Part shown: in pieces, positions 17,524-26,946 of the stretch | Position numbering within the stretch: the stretch's first letter is position 1 | Layout: the number at the start of each line of letters is the position of its first letter | Source: Dermabacteraceae bacterium TAE3-ERU5 | GTDB lineage: Bacteria; Actinomycetota; Actinomycetes; Actinomycetales; Dermabacteraceae | DNA: 64,000 bases | Assembly (NCBI GenBank): GCA_019218375.1 | Contig: JAHUUK010000004.1 | Span: 186,001 to 250,000, forward strand | Direction: 5' to 3' | Program-made: the position numbers and the translations under genes | Notes under the pieces: model-generated | Told to the model about the DNA's origin: nothing | Seen by the model: only the letters and a program-made list of their open reading frames with translations | Databases searched by the model: none

Positions 17524-19382
17524 TTTCCCTGGGGATTCTTAGCGTCCCCGCCACGGTGCTGGCGCTATTTACGCTCGCCTTCGCCGCCCCCTATCCCCTG
17601 CTGCGCAGGCTCGGACTCAGCCCCCTGCTCGCTCTCGCGGCTGCCCCGGCGGCCGCCTACGCGATTGCCGGCGCAGCCGCTATCGCCTCCTCCTACCTGG
17701 GCATTTTTTACGGGCCGGGAAGCTACTTCGCCCTGCTCGCGCTTTGCACCGGCATCGCTTTTGCGCTGCCGCGCAGCCTGCGCCCGCCGCTTAGCCTTTC
17801 CCTGGGAATGGGCCGCTACGGGGCGCTGCTGGTGGCGGGCGCATCCCTGTGTGCGCTGGCGCCCATCTGGCTTGCCTTCCCCGGCCTAAGCACGGTTTTG
17901 CAGCGCTGGGACATGCTGTTTCACCTAAACACCGTGCACGCCATCTTGCAGGGCGGTGACGCCTCCAGCCTGCACCTCGCGGCACTCGCGCGTAGCTCCC
18001 GTACCCCCGGTTTCTACCCCGGCGGCTTCCACGCGCTGGCCACCGCGCTCCCCCTGGCCCCCGCCCCACTGCTCACCAACCTGGCAGCCCTGATCCTGAA
18101 CTTCTTCCCTTGGGTGGTGGGAACAGCGGCACTCGCCCGCGCCCTGTGGCCGCGTGTCCCCGCCGCGGCGAGCATCTGCGCGGCCGCGGCCGCGCTGCTG
18201 CCCGCCGCCCCGCTGCACCTTTGGCTATTCGTCGCCCCACTCGCAAACAGCGCCGGCTATGCGGCGCTGCCGGGCGTCCTCGCCGTCGCGGTATGCGCCT
18301 GGCGGGATCTGGTTTCCGGCTCCACCCAAACGCGGCAGGCTCTCTTCGGGCGCGCCCTGCTACTAAGCGCCCTCGCCTGCGGGCTGGCGATCGCCCACCC
18401 GTCGGCGCTTCTCGCGCTCTGCCTGTGCCTCAGCTTCGGCGGCGCGGGCTACCTGTTCGCGCAGGGCAGGCTGCGCAGTCGTTACGGGCTACTGGCGCTG
18501 CTGGCTTTCCTGCCCGTGCTGGCGCTGGCCCTTTCCCCGCTGGGGAGTTCCGTTTCGGGTTTCAGCAGCAGCGTCACCGTGCCGCTTTGGCAGGGGGTGG
18601 GCGAACTGCTAACCGGCCTCACGAGCGTGTGGCCCATGCCCTTTGGCGTGGCGCTGTTCGTGGCATCCCTGCCCGCCCTGCTAAACCGCACCGACAAACA
18701 CCCATCCCGCTACGCCCTGCTGTTTTGCTTCCTCGCCTGGGGCGCGCTCTACCTGGATGCTTCCCTCGGCGGACCTTTCCACCTCAGCGGGCTCTGGTAC
18801 AGCGATCAAAACCGCATGGCGCCCCTGGTCGGCTTGGTTTGCGTGCTGCTGCTACCGTCGGCCCTGCCCTACTGGCGCGCACACAGCCGCGCCGGGCTGG
18901 CGGTGCTGGTTGCGCTCGGCGCTACGCTGCTGCTTTCCCTGCCCACCCGCTACGCGAACACGGCCGTAAACCTGGAACCGGATCGGCCCGACAGGCCCCG
19001 CTTCCTGACCTCGGACGAATACCGGCTGTTCGCGGCGCACGCCGAGAAGCTGCGCGGTGGGGGCAAGGTTCTGGCTAGCCCGTTCTCCGGGGCCTCCCAC
19101 CTGGAGGCGCTGCACGGGGTACCCGTCTACTTCCCCAGCGCGGGGCTGCACCCCACCGAAGTGGATAAGCAGGTGATGGCGGCCGCCGCCAGCGCCGGGC
19201 ACGACAGACAGGCCTGCGCCCTGCTAAAGCGCGCAGGGATCGGCTACCTCTACGAGGAAAGGCGCGACTACCATCAAGGCCCCTATTTCAGCGTCTTTTG
19301 GGACCTGCCAAACGATCTAGGGCCGACGCTGTTTAGCACCGACCATTCGCGCATGATCAAGCTGGAGTGCCGCGCGAACTAG
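17520..19382 (+). CDS. DUF6541-like polytopic membrane protein
   Basis: 620 residues with about 13-15 hydrophobic helices over residues 1-480 and a soluble C-terminal segment of about 130 residues. Motifs include WDMLFHLNTVHAI (an acidic/histidine motif in an early loop) and a C-terminal GGGKVLASPFSGASHLEALHGVPVYFP. The overall shape resembles GT-C type membrane glycosyltransferases or O-antigen polymerases, but no family is proven. It is the plus-strand paralogue of the protein at 28164-30143. It is the last gene of the dehydrogenase operon and ends 20 nt from a convergent gene. Confidence 0.78.
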   Translation: MISLGILSVPATVLALFTLAFAAPYPLLRRLGLSPLLALAAAPAAAYAIAGAAAIASSYLGIFYGPGSYFALLALCTGIAFALPRSLRPPLSLSLGMGRYGALLVAGASLCALAPIWLAFPGLSTVLQRWDMLFHLNTVHAILQGGDASSLHLAALARSSRTPGFYPGGFHALATALPLAPAPLLTNLAALILNFFPWVVGTAALARALWPRVPAAASICAAAAALLPAAPLHLWLFVAPLANSAGYAALPGVLAVAVCAWRDLVSGSTQTRQALFGRALLLSALACGLAIAHPSALLALCLCLSFGGAGYLFAQGRLRSRYGLLALLAFLPVLALALSPLGSSVSGFSSSVTVPLWQGVGELLTGLTSVWPMPFGVALFVASLPALLNRTDKHPSRYALLFCFLAWGALYLDASLGGPFHLSGLWYSDQNRMAPLVGLVCVLLLPSALPYWRAHSRAGLAVLVALGATLLLSLPTRYANTAVNLEPDRPDRPRFLTSDEYRLFAAHAEKLRGGGKVLASPFSGASHLEALHGVPVYFPSAGLHPTEVDKQVMAAAASAGHDRQACALLKRAGIGYLYEERRDYHQGPYFSVFWDLPNDLGPTLFSTDHSRMIKLECRAN

Positions 19383-19402
19383 CCGCGCCGCTACCGGCGA
19401 TG

Positions 19403-20584
19403 CTATTTATGCCCCGGCAGACAAGCCAGCACCGCGTCCGCGGCCTTCGCCGCGCAGCCCGCGAGCGAAGCGTGCGCGAGGGTCCATTCCCGCAGCCTGC
19501 CAGCATCAGCCTTGCGCTGCCCGGAGACGGCCTGCCACATCGCTTCGGCAACCGCCGTTACATCGGCGCCGCAGGCCCAGCCCAGATCGTTGTCCGCGAT
19601 CAGTTCCTGCGCGGCCCCCGTGCCGTAGTGAATCACCGGGGTATCGCAGGCCAGAGCGGCGTAGATCTTGGTGGGCAGGGCGAAGTCGTATCCCTGCCCC
19701 GGCACTATCGAGCTGAGGCCCGCAACCGCGCCGCTCAGGTAGCCCGCTACCTCTGCGGGAGATACCTTGCCCCGGAACTCGACCCCCGCGATGCCCTCGC
19801 GGTGTACCCTGTCTTCAAGCTGCCGCCTGCCGCTGCCCTCGGAAAAGAACAGCAGCCGCGCCTCGGGATGGGTTTCTTGCAGCTGGCGGAAGGCATCCAC
19901 GAAAACGTCGGCCCCCTGCCATTCGGAGACCGTACCGGCATACACGAAGTAGGGGCCTGTGGGCGGATCGGCGGCCACTGCCGCGGGCTGGAAAGTATCG
20001 GTATCGATGCCGTTACCGACCAGCGCGATGTTCGCATCGCCCCCGCTCAGTTCGCGCACCCGCGCCGCCACGCCCGGAGAAATCGCCAGCACCCGCGCGG
20101 CGCGCCGCCAAACGTTTACCTCCAGCCAGCGCACCGTGTTCACCACGAAGCTAGGCACCCCGCCCACGGATTCGCTGGCGTCCGACCAAACGTCGGCGGC
20201 GTAAAACACGTAGGGAACCCGCTTCAGGGCGCACACCACGGCGCTCACCGCGCCCGTCGTGGGCGGCGGCTCCACCACCACGGCGGCTACCCGGCGGGTA
20301 AACAGCAAGCGCAGCGCCAGCGGAATATCGAAGCTCAGGTAGGAGAAGTAGCCGCGTACCTGGCCCAGATTGTCGCGCTTTACCGGCCAGCGGCTAACAC
20401 TCGCCCCGCCGTCATCCCCCACCATCGCGGAGTGGCCGGGAACCTTGGTGGTCAGCACGGTAACGCGGGCCCCGGCTGCGCCGAGTGCGTCCACCAGTGC
20501 CCTTTCCCGAAAGGCTGCCGCGGCGGCCTCCGGAGTGTAGATGCGGGTCGCAACCACCACGTGCGGCTTGCGCTCTGCTGCCAT
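19403..20584 (-). CDS. Family 4 glycosyltransferase (WbuB-like)
   Basis: 393 residues, two-domain GT-B enzyme. The N-terminal part has HVVVATRIYTPEAAAAAFRE; the C-terminal donor-binding part has VYAGTVSEWQGAD and a GSGRR segment, with the family EX7E-like stretch reduced to PTKIYAALACDTPVI. The layout resembles retaining transferases that add N-acetylated 6-deoxy or uronic sugars. It overlaps the upstream 2-epimerase gene by one base (TGATG), so a transferase using the epimerase product is a reasonable inference. The exact donor and acceptor are unknown. Confidence 0.84.
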   Translation of the reverse strand: MAAERKPHVVVATRIYTPEAAAAAFRERALVDALGAAGARVTVLTTKVPGHSAMVGDDGGASVSRWPVKRDNLGQVRGYFSYLSFDIPLALRLLFTRRVAAVVVEPPPTTGAVSAVVCALKRVPYVFYAADVWSDASESVGGVPSFVVNTVRWLEVNVWRRAARVLAISPGVAARVRELSGGDANIALVGNGIDTDTFQPAAVAADPPTGPYFVYAGTVSEWQGADVFVDAFRQLQETHPEARLLFFSEGSGRRQLEDRVHREGIAGVEFRGKVSPAEVAGYLSGAVAGLSSIVPGQGYDFALPTKIYAALACDTPVIHYGTGAAQELIADNDLGWACGADVTAVAEAMWQAVSGQRKADAGRLREWTLAHASLAGCAAKAADAVLACLPGHK

Positions 20585-21651
20585 CAGCGGCGCTCCGCAA
20601 GCAGGGTTTCGATGGTCTGTTTAGCTGCCGTGCCGTCACCGTAGTAGGGCGGGCGCTGCCCCTCCGGGCGGGGCCGGTGCACCGCGTCGGCGATCTTTGC
20701 CGGATCGCTAACCAGCACGTTCCAGCCGTCCTCCAGTGTCTCCACCCATTCGGTTTCGCTGCGTAGGGTGGTGCAGGGCGCCCCCAGCAGGTACGCCTCT
20801 TTTTGCAGGCCGCCCGAATCGGTGATTACCGCGCGAGCGTGCTGCAGGCCGTTCATCAGATCGGGGTAGGCCAGCGGGTCAGCCAGGTGCAGGGACCCCC
20901 CGGCGAGCGCTATCCCCGCGTCCGCGGCCTTCGCCCGCAGGCGCGGATGTGCGAGCAGCACCACGGGCAGGTCGAGGTTTTGCAGCGCGGAAACTACGGC
21001 TGCCAGGTATTTCGGATCGTCGGTGGTGTCTGCCCGGTGCAGCGTGGCCAGCGCAAAATCCTCGCTGGCCGAAATGCCCTCGGGAAGCTGCGGGGCATTA
21101 CCCGCTACCGCACCCGCCACTCGCAGGCAGACGTCGGTCATTACGTCGCCGACCACGCGGGTGCGCACGGCAAGCCCCTCGTCCGCCAGGTGCTTCGCCG
21201 CCACCTCGGTGGGGGCCAGCAGCAGATCAGCGGCGTGATCGGTCATTACCCGGTTGTGTTCTTCCGGCATACGGCGGTTGAAGGAGCGCAGCCCAGCCTC
21301 CAGGTGCGCCACGGGCAGGTGAATCTTGACCGCCGCGAGCGTACCCGCCAGGGTCGAATTGGTATCGCCATAGACCAGCGTCCAGTCGGGCTTTTCCTGC
21401 TCCAGCACTTCCTCGATCGCGGCCAGCATGGCCCCGGTCTGTTTACCGTGGCTGCCGGAACCGATGGCCAGGTTGTAGTTGGGCTGCGGAATTTTCAGGT
21501 CGGCGAAGAAAGCGTCGCTGAGCATCGCGTCATAGTGCTGGCCGGTGTGCACGATGACGTGCTCTACGTCGTCGCGCCCATTCACTGCGTCGGCTATCGC
21601 CGCCAGCTTCACGAACTGGGGGCGGGCACCCACCACGGAAAGTATCTTCAC
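20584..21651 (-). CDS. wbpI: Non-hydrolysing UDP-sugar 2-epimerase, WbpI-like
   Basis: 355 residues, standard length for the WecB fold. The N-terminus is VVGARPQFVKLAAI with HTGQHYDAMLSD and NLAIGSGSHGKQTGAML, the form seen in WbpI/WlbD enzymes that act on UDP-diacetamido-glucuronic acid, rather than the GTRPE form of WecB. Other landmarks are YGDTNSTLAG, HLEAGLRSFNRRMPEEHNR and TDSGGLQKEA. It would convert UDP-GlcNAc3NAcA to UDP-ManNAc3NAcA, the last step of the pathway whose other enzymes are in this window. Plain UDP-GlcNAc 2-epimerase activity remains possible. GTG start. Confidence 0.88.
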   Translation of the reverse strand: MKILSVVGARPQFVKLAAIADAVNGRDDVEHVIVHTGQHYDAMLSDAFFADLKIPQPNYNLAIGSGSHGKQTGAMLAAIEEVLEQEKPDWTLVYGDTNSTLAGTLAAVKIHLPVAHLEAGLRSFNRRMPEEHNRVMTDHAADLLLAPTEVAAKHLADEGLAVRTRVVGDVMTDVCLRVAGAVAGNAPQLPEGISASEDFALATLHRADTTDDPKYLAAVVSALQNLDLPVVLLAHPRLRAKAADAGIALAGGSLHLADPLAYPDLMNGLQHARAVITDSGGLQKEAYLLGAPCTTLRSETEWVETLEDGWNVLVSDPAKIADAVHRPRPEGQRPPYYGDGTAAKQTIETLLAERR

Positions 21652-21653
21652 GG

Positions 21654-22781
21654 TTATTTTTCTCCTTCGCCCGCGAGGTCGCGGGCTACGTAGGCGGCGC
21701 GGGCCAGCCAGGTGTTATCGGAACGGGCACGGCGTGCCGCTTCTGCCAAAGAGTTTCGCGCCGCGCGGTCATCGTGTAGGCGTTCGAGGGCGCGCGAAAT
21801 GTCTACCGCCCGGTTCGGCAGGCTGAGCCCCGCCCCCAGGGAGGCCACCACCTCGGCGGCGTGAGTGCCTTCGGAGGCCAGCACGGGACGCCCGTAGCCG
21901 ATGTATTCGAACAGTTTTACGGGGGCGGCGAAGTCGCGGTAGACGTCGCTGCCCATCAGGAGCGAGCAGGCGTCGGCCTGGGCGTAAAGCGCCTTTAGTT
22001 CCTCGCCGCTGGCGTGCACGACGCGCACCTTTTCCGGCTCTAGCGGACCGTAGCGCCAAGAATTATCGCGCCAGTCCTTTTCCCTCGTGCAGACGATCGC
22101 GCGCACGCCGTCGGTGGCCTGCACCGCTCGCAGAAACTCGCCGATGTCGTAGTACTCACCGATGCCGCCCACGTAAAGCACCGTGAGGCCGGGGGTTTCC
22201 GGCAGCGCCACCTCTACCTCGGGCGCGCCGGGCGGTAGCGCCCGGCAGGCCTTTTCGGGAAGCTGAGGCAGATAGCGCGCCATCTTCATGCTGGGCAGGT
22301 AGATGCGCTGCAGATGGCGCGCTAGAAAGCGCAGCTCGCTGCGGTAGAGGGCGCGCATGAGGGTGCCGACGCCGCGGCCGACCGCCTCCAGGTAGCGGGG
22401 AAACACCCAGTAGCAGTCGCGATAAAAATAGCCGCTCGGGATGCGCGCCGTGCGCAGCAGGCGGAAGAATTCCCTGTCCGCCCAGGGCCTGCGGGGCAGG
22501 TGGCGCGGGTCGGTGAGCAGGGCCGGAATGCTGGCGTTTTCGCAGTAGGCGAAGGCCGGGCGCCACCCCGTAGCGAGCCGCTCCCGCAGCTGCCGGGTGC
22601 GGCGCAGCCTTTGCGCGCTATCGCCGGTTACCTCCACGACCTCGTAACCGAGCTCGTGGAACGCCCGCAGCATTTGACGGGGACGGATCGCGCTGCCGCT
22701 GGTGCCGTTCTCCTGGATCGGATAGGGCGCATAAAAAACCATGCCGGGGCGTGCGCCCGCGTGCTGGGGATTACCGTTCAC
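21654..22781 (-). CDS. GT-B glycosyltransferase (GT4-like)
   Basis: 375 residues. It begins with MVFYAPYPIQENGTSGSAIRPRQM, typical of the N-terminal acceptor domain of GT4 enzymes, and the second domain starts near VLYVGGIGEYYDIGEF. The donor-site end has APVKLFEYIGYGRPVLASEGTHAAE, which carries the E-X7-E type motif. It overlaps the upstream tandem glycosyltransferase (GTGA) and lies 2 nt before the 2-epimerase, inside one operon. The sugar specificity is unknown. Confidence 0.82.
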   Translation of the reverse strand: MNGNPQHAGARPGMVFYAPYPIQENGTSGSAIRPRQMLRAFHELGYEVVEVTGDSAQRLRRTRQLRERLATGWRPAFAYCENASIPALLTDPRHLPRRPWADREFFRLLRTARIPSGYFYRDCYWVFPRYLEAVGRGVGTLMRALYRSELRFLARHLQRIYLPSMKMARYLPQLPEKACRALPPGAPEVEVALPETPGLTVLYVGGIGEYYDIGEFLRAVQATDGVRAIVCTREKDWRDNSWRYGPLEPEKVRVVHASGEELKALYAQADACSLLMGSDVYRDFAAPVKLFEYIGYGRPVLASEGTHAAEVVASLGAGLSLPNRAVDISRALERLHDDRAARNSLAEAARRARSDNTWLARAAYVARDLAGEGEK

Positions 22782-25084
22782 TGCTTGCCCTCTTTCTGCG
22801 TTGGCCCGTGCAGAGCCTCCCTGTAGAGCTGCCGGTATCGGGAGGCCAGCGCCTCACGCGAAAAACCGCGCACAGTCTCCGCTATCTCCCGACGCGACAT
22901 TTTACGGCTGCGCGCATACAGCCCGCAAAGAGCGTCAGCCCAGGCGGAAACCGGGGCGTCCAGCGACAGCATGCGCGCGGCAGTATCCGGCAGAAACTCC
23001 CTTTGCGCCCCGCTATCGCTGGTCAGTACCGGTATGCCGTGCGCTAGGGCCTCCGCCGCGGATAGGAAGAAGGTCTCCCCGCGCGTGGGGACGAAGAAAA
23101 GATCGGCGCGTAAAAGTTCGCGGGAAACCTCATCCTTAGCTACCGCGCCCCGCAGCCGCAGGGGAACCCCTAGCTCCGCGCAGCGCGCGCGCAGCTCCTC
23201 GGCCAGCGGCCCCTCCCCCAGCCAGGTCAGTTCCACGGGCTGGGAGCCTGCCAGCGCGCCCAGCACGTCGGCCACCAGGAGCGGGTTCTTCCCCGGCACC
23301 AGTCCCCCGATGCCGATCACCCGTAGCGCTCCGGGCCGTCTTGTCTCCGGGAAACTGGCCGGGCGGGAGACGTAATTGCCGATCACTTCGCTGCGGCTTT
23401 TCAGCCCGAGCGTGCGCAGGGCGGTACGCAGGCGTTCACTAACGGCAACGCTGACGTAGGCGCCGCGCAAAACCGCGACGATCAGCGCCCCCGCTAACAC
23501 GGGAACCAGCGAGCCGGGGAGCGGCCGCTTTTTCTGCTCAGCCAGGCGATCAATCAGGGACCAGTGCTCCGTGTGCAGCCACGGCGCGCGGCGGCGCTGC
23601 CAGGGCCTGCTGGCACGCAGCAGCAGGGCGGCGGGGAAAGCCATCGTGTGCACCACGTCTGCCCGCCGCGCCTGCCGTGCTATCTGGCGCAGGCAGCTGA
23701 TGATGCTGAGCGGGCTGCGCCAGCGCAGCGGTAGGCGTAGCACCGGCACGCCGTCCACGCGGTCCCAACCGCTGACGCTGCCCGTGGGGTCGCAGTGCAC
23801 CACGATCAGTTTCGCGAAAGTGCCCAGGGTACGTACGTCCTCGCGCACGAAGCTGCCCACGCGCGGGTTGTTTTCGCTCGGATACCAGGTGGTGACCACC
23901 AGGCAGCGCGGGGTTTGCTCGGCGGTACTGAGGGCCTGGCGCCAAAGCGCGCGCGCATTGGTGACGTAACTGGCCGGGGAAAAGCGCTCACGCGCGTATT
24001 CGCTGCGCTCTCGCCGCAGCTCGCGGCTCGGCTGCCCGGACTTTTGGGCGTCCCGCAGGCTCTGCGCGAGGGCGTCCGGTTCGTCCTGCGCTACCAGGGT
24101 GCCCACTCCGTCCGACAGTACCTGGCGTGCCCCCCAGGTGTCGCTGGCAATCACATCCAGGCCGCAGCTGAGCGCCTCCGCCAACACTATGCCGAAGGAT
24201 TCGCTGCTGCTGTTGAGCACGAAAGCGTCGCTTGCCAGGTAGAGTCGGCGCACCTCGGCGCGCGGCAGCGGGCCGACGAGGGTCACTCCCGGCAGCAGCT
24301 TTTCTGTTACCTCGGCGAGCGTGCGCTCACGTACCGGGTACGCGGCGCGCAGCCGCGCAAGTCTTTCCGGGCTGCCTCCCGCGATCACGAATTCACAGGT
24401 GTCGGCCAGCCCGGACGCGAGGAAAGCCGCGATCATTTCGGGCACCCGTTTTACTTCCGTCAGGTGCGAAACGTGGCAGAAGCGGTACCCCGCGTGTTGC
24501 GGAAGCGATTCCGGCAGGGGCGCACCGAAGGCTTCCGCGAGGGGATTCGGCAGGGTCTTAACGCTTTCGCGCGCCAGGCCAAAAGTCTCCGCGAGCCGCG
24601 CGGCGAAACCGTCGCTCACGGCGCTCACGGCTGCCGCCTGCCCCAGCACCTCGCGGCTCAGGGCGGCGAGCGCCGGGGAGTCGCAGCGCTCCAGCATGGC
24701 GGGCCGGTGTTCGGTGATGACCAGGGGCACGCCCAGTTTCCGGGCGGCCCGGGCCGCTATGAACCCGGCGGGCCAAAGCGTGTGGGCATGAATCAGATCC
24801 GGTTTACCGTTTTCACGCACGTAGCGCGTCAGGACCTGGGACGCCTGCGCCCAAAGCAGCGCCAGCGTCAGGCGCGGCAGGCGCGGCACGTCGGTTCCCA
24901 CCACGTGCGCATAGACGTCCGGGTGAGCGCTGAGCAGAGCGGGGCGGCCGTACGCGACAGAAACGGGAATCACCGCTACCCGCTCCCCCGCCTCTCGCAG
25001 GATGCGCACCTGTTCCGCGAAGAACGATCCGGAAAGATCGTCCGCCTGGCGCGGATACCAAGAGGGCATTGTCAGGACGTGCAT
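22778..25084 (-). CDS. Tandem fusion of two family 4 glycosyltransferases
   Basis: 768 residues made of two complete GT-B enzymes in one chain. The first (1 to about 385) begins MHVLTMPSWYPRQADDLSGSFF and has the donor motif SSSESFGIVLAEALSCG. The second (about 392-768) begins CLVVTTWYPSENNPRVGSFVRED and has PTRGETFFLSAAEALAHGIPVL. Both halves keep the EX7E motif, so both may be active and add two successive sugars. The start is ATG at 25084. The next gene downstream overlaps by GTGA. An 83-nt gap separates it from the ABC flippase gene. Confidence 0.88.
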   Translation of the reverse strand: MHVLTMPSWYPRQADDLSGSFFAEQVRILREAGERVAVIPVSVAYGRPALLSAHPDVYAHVVGTDVPRLPRLTLALLWAQASQVLTRYVRENGKPDLIHAHTLWPAGFIAARAARKLGVPLVITEHRPAMLERCDSPALAALSREVLGQAAAVSAVSDGFAARLAETFGLARESVKTLPNPLAEAFGAPLPESLPQHAGYRFCHVSHLTEVKRVPEMIAAFLASGLADTCEFVIAGGSPERLARLRAAYPVRERTLAEVTEKLLPGVTLVGPLPRAEVRRLYLASDAFVLNSSSESFGIVLAEALSCGLDVIASDTWGARQVLSDGVGTLVAQDEPDALAQSLRDAQKSGQPSRELRRERSEYARERFSPASYVTNARALWRQALSTAEQTPRCLVVTTWYPSENNPRVGSFVREDVRTLGTFAKLIVVHCDPTGSVSGWDRVDGVPVLRLPLRWRSPLSIISCLRQIARQARRADVVHTMAFPAALLLRASRPWQRRRAPWLHTEHWSLIDRLAEQKKRPLPGSLVPVLAGALIVAVLRGAYVSVAVSERLRTALRTLGLKSRSEVIGNYVSRPASFPETRRPGALRVIGIGGLVPGKNPLLVADVLGALAGSQPVELTWLGEGPLAEELRARCAELGVPLRLRGAVAKDEVSRELLRADLFFVPTRGETFFLSAAEALAHGIPVLTSDSGAQREFLPDTAARMLSLDAPVSAWADALCGLYARSRKMSRREIAETVRGFSREALASRYRQLYREALHGPTQKEGKQ

Positions 25085-25167
25085 GCCTGTCCTTTACGTT
25101 GGTCGGGGCTAACGGTAAGTCTATGCGTTCGGCCTAGCTCTGCATTCGGCTTAGCTCTGCGTTCGTT

Positions 25168-26946
25168 TTAGGCCAGCCCGGAAAGGCGGGCCTGGCGCGC
25201 GAAGTCGGCGTTTTTCGCCACCACTTCGTCGAAACTGCCCTGCGCGGCGGCCCGGCCATCCTTGAGGAACAGGATCAGGTCGCTATCGCGGATGGTGGAG
25301 AGCCGGTGCGCCACCGAAATTACCGTGACCTCCCCGTGCAGTTCGTTGATCGCTTCGTTGATGTCCTCTTCCGTGCCGGAATCAAGCGCCGAGGTCGCTT
25401 CGTCCAAAACCAGGATCAGGGGGTCGGTGTAGAGGGCGCGCGCTATCCCGAGCCGCTGGCGCTGGCCGCCGGAAAGGGACAGTCCGCGTTCGCCGATGCG
25501 CGAATGCACTCCGCCCTCGCGTGCTTCGATCAGCTCCAGCAGGCCGACCTTCGCCAGGCACTGGCGCACCTTGGCGACGTCATAATCCTCTCCCCAGGTG
25601 AGGGCGATGTTTTGCGCCACCGTGCCGTCGAACAGCTGCACGTCCTGCGGCACGTAGCCGACGCGCAGCCGCCAGGCCGCAAGTACGTCGCTCAGCGGGG
25701 TGCCGTCCAGCGAAATGCTGCCCCGGCTGGGCTGCAAAAGCCCCAGCAGGAGATCGATGAGGGTGGATTTTCCGGCACCCGAGGCCCCCGCCACCCCGAG
25801 CTTGGCTCCCATCGGCAGTCGCAGGTCGAGGTCTTGCAGGGCGGGCTGGGCGGCTCCGGGATAGGTGAAAGAAACCCCGCTAAAGCGCAGCTCTTGCAGA
25901 GTCTCGGGCAGCTTCTTTCCGCCCTGCACAGCGTTCGCGGCGGCTTTCCCGGAGAACTGCCTGAAGTCGGCCAAAACCACTTCCAGGTAGGAAAGCGGGC
26001 CCTGTGCGGAGGTGAGCACAGACTGGATACGCACCAGGGAGGGCACCAGACGGAAACCGGCGACGCCGAACAGCGCCACCCCGGCGAACGCCTCCTGCGG
26101 CCCGCCGGTCAGGTAGCCGAGCCCCCCGACCAGCAGGAATCCCCCGACCAGCGCCATCTCCACCACGTACTGCGGCACGCGGGAAAGGAAGTTTGTGTTC
26201 GCCCTGGCCCGCGTGGCCTGCCTGCGGTTTGCCTGCACCACGTCGGCCACCTCGCCTAGCTTGCCGCGCAGCGTGATCTCTTTCAGGGCCGCGATCATCT
26301 CGGTCATCGTGACCACGATCCGGAAGGAGGCGTCACGGTTCACGCGACCGGCAACGCGCGCGGGGCGCGCTATGCCGAGGAACATGACGGCGGCCACCAG
26401 CAGCAGGTAAAGGATCGTGACGCCCGCCGTGATGGGTTGGGTGATCACGATTACCGCGCCGATCGCGAGCAGGGTGGCAAACTCGGCCACCAGGGATACG
26501 CCCGGCAGCACGATGCCGCCGATGGTGTTGCCCACCCCGAGGTCCACCAACCGCACCAGTTCGGCGGAGTTCCTGCCTACCCGCTGTTCCCAGGGAGCCG
26601 ACATGTACGTTTTGAAGAGGCGATCACCCATCTCCTGTTCATAGACCGCCATTTTGCGGGTGACCAGCCAGTAGAGCGCCGTGTTGGCGATCCCCTTGAA
26701 GATCAGCAGCCCCGCGATGAGGGCGAGCAGCAGCGGGTAGCTGTCCTGGCCGAAGCTGCCGAGCAGCGGCAGCCGCACGGGGCTGCCCGTGGACATCGCC
26801 CCGAGGCTCAGCGAGAGCAGCCCGAAGGCCGCGATGTCGAGCAGCGAGAGCAGGGATGCGGCCACCATGTAGAGGCGCAGGAAGGTCTGCGCCCCGCCCG
26901 GCAGATAGGGCATTACTTCCCGGATGGCCCGGTAAATCTTTAGCAT
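25168..26946 (-). CDS. ABC flippase-like exporter (fused membrane and ATPase domains)
   Basis: 592 residues: about six membrane helices in residues 15-320, then a nucleotide-binding domain with Walker A GASGAGKST, signature LSLSGGQRQRLGIARAL, Walker B LILVLDEATSALD and the switch histidine SVAHR. It works as a homodimer in the family. In a locus of glycosyltransferases, a PglK/MsbA-like role flipping a lipid-linked oligosaccharide is the most likely job. This is separate from the Wzm/Wzt exporter in the galactan module. It starts one base inside the stop of the upstream GT2 gene (TGATG). Confidence 0.87.
   Translation of the reverse strand: MLKIYRAIREVMPYLPGGAQTFLRLYMVAASLLSLLDIAAFGLLSLSLGAMSTGSPVRLPLLGSFGQDSYPLLLALIAGLLIFKGIANTALYWLVTRKMAVYEQEMGDRLFKTYMSAPWEQRVGRNSAELVRLVDLGVGNTIGGIVLPGVSLVAEFATLLAIGAVIVITQPITAGVTILYLLLVAAVMFLGIARPARVAGRVNRDASFRIVVTMTEMIAALKEITLRGKLGEVADVVQANRRQATRARANTNFLSRVPQYVVEMALVGGFLLVGGLGYLTGGPQEAFAGVALFGVAGFRLVPSLVRIQSVLTSAQGPLSYLEVVLADFRQFSGKAAANAVQGGKKLPETLQELRFSGVSFTYPGAAQPALQDLDLRLPMGAKLGVAGASGAGKSTLIDLLLGLLQPSRGSISLDGTPLSDVLAAWRLRVGYVPQDVQLFDGTVAQNIALTWGEDYDVAKVRQCLAKVGLLELIEAREGGVHSRIGERGLSLSGGQRQRLGIARALYTDPLILVLDEATSALDSGTEEDINEAINELHGEVTVISVAHRLSTIRDSDLILFLKDGRAAAQGSFDEVVAKNADFARQARLSGLA

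Noticed and set aside
20584-21651. Reading the 2-epimerase as plain WecB (UDP-GlcNAc 2-epimerase)
   Set aside because: The GARPQF and NLAIGSGSHGKQTG motifs and the gene context fit WbpI better, although WecB activity cannot be excluded.
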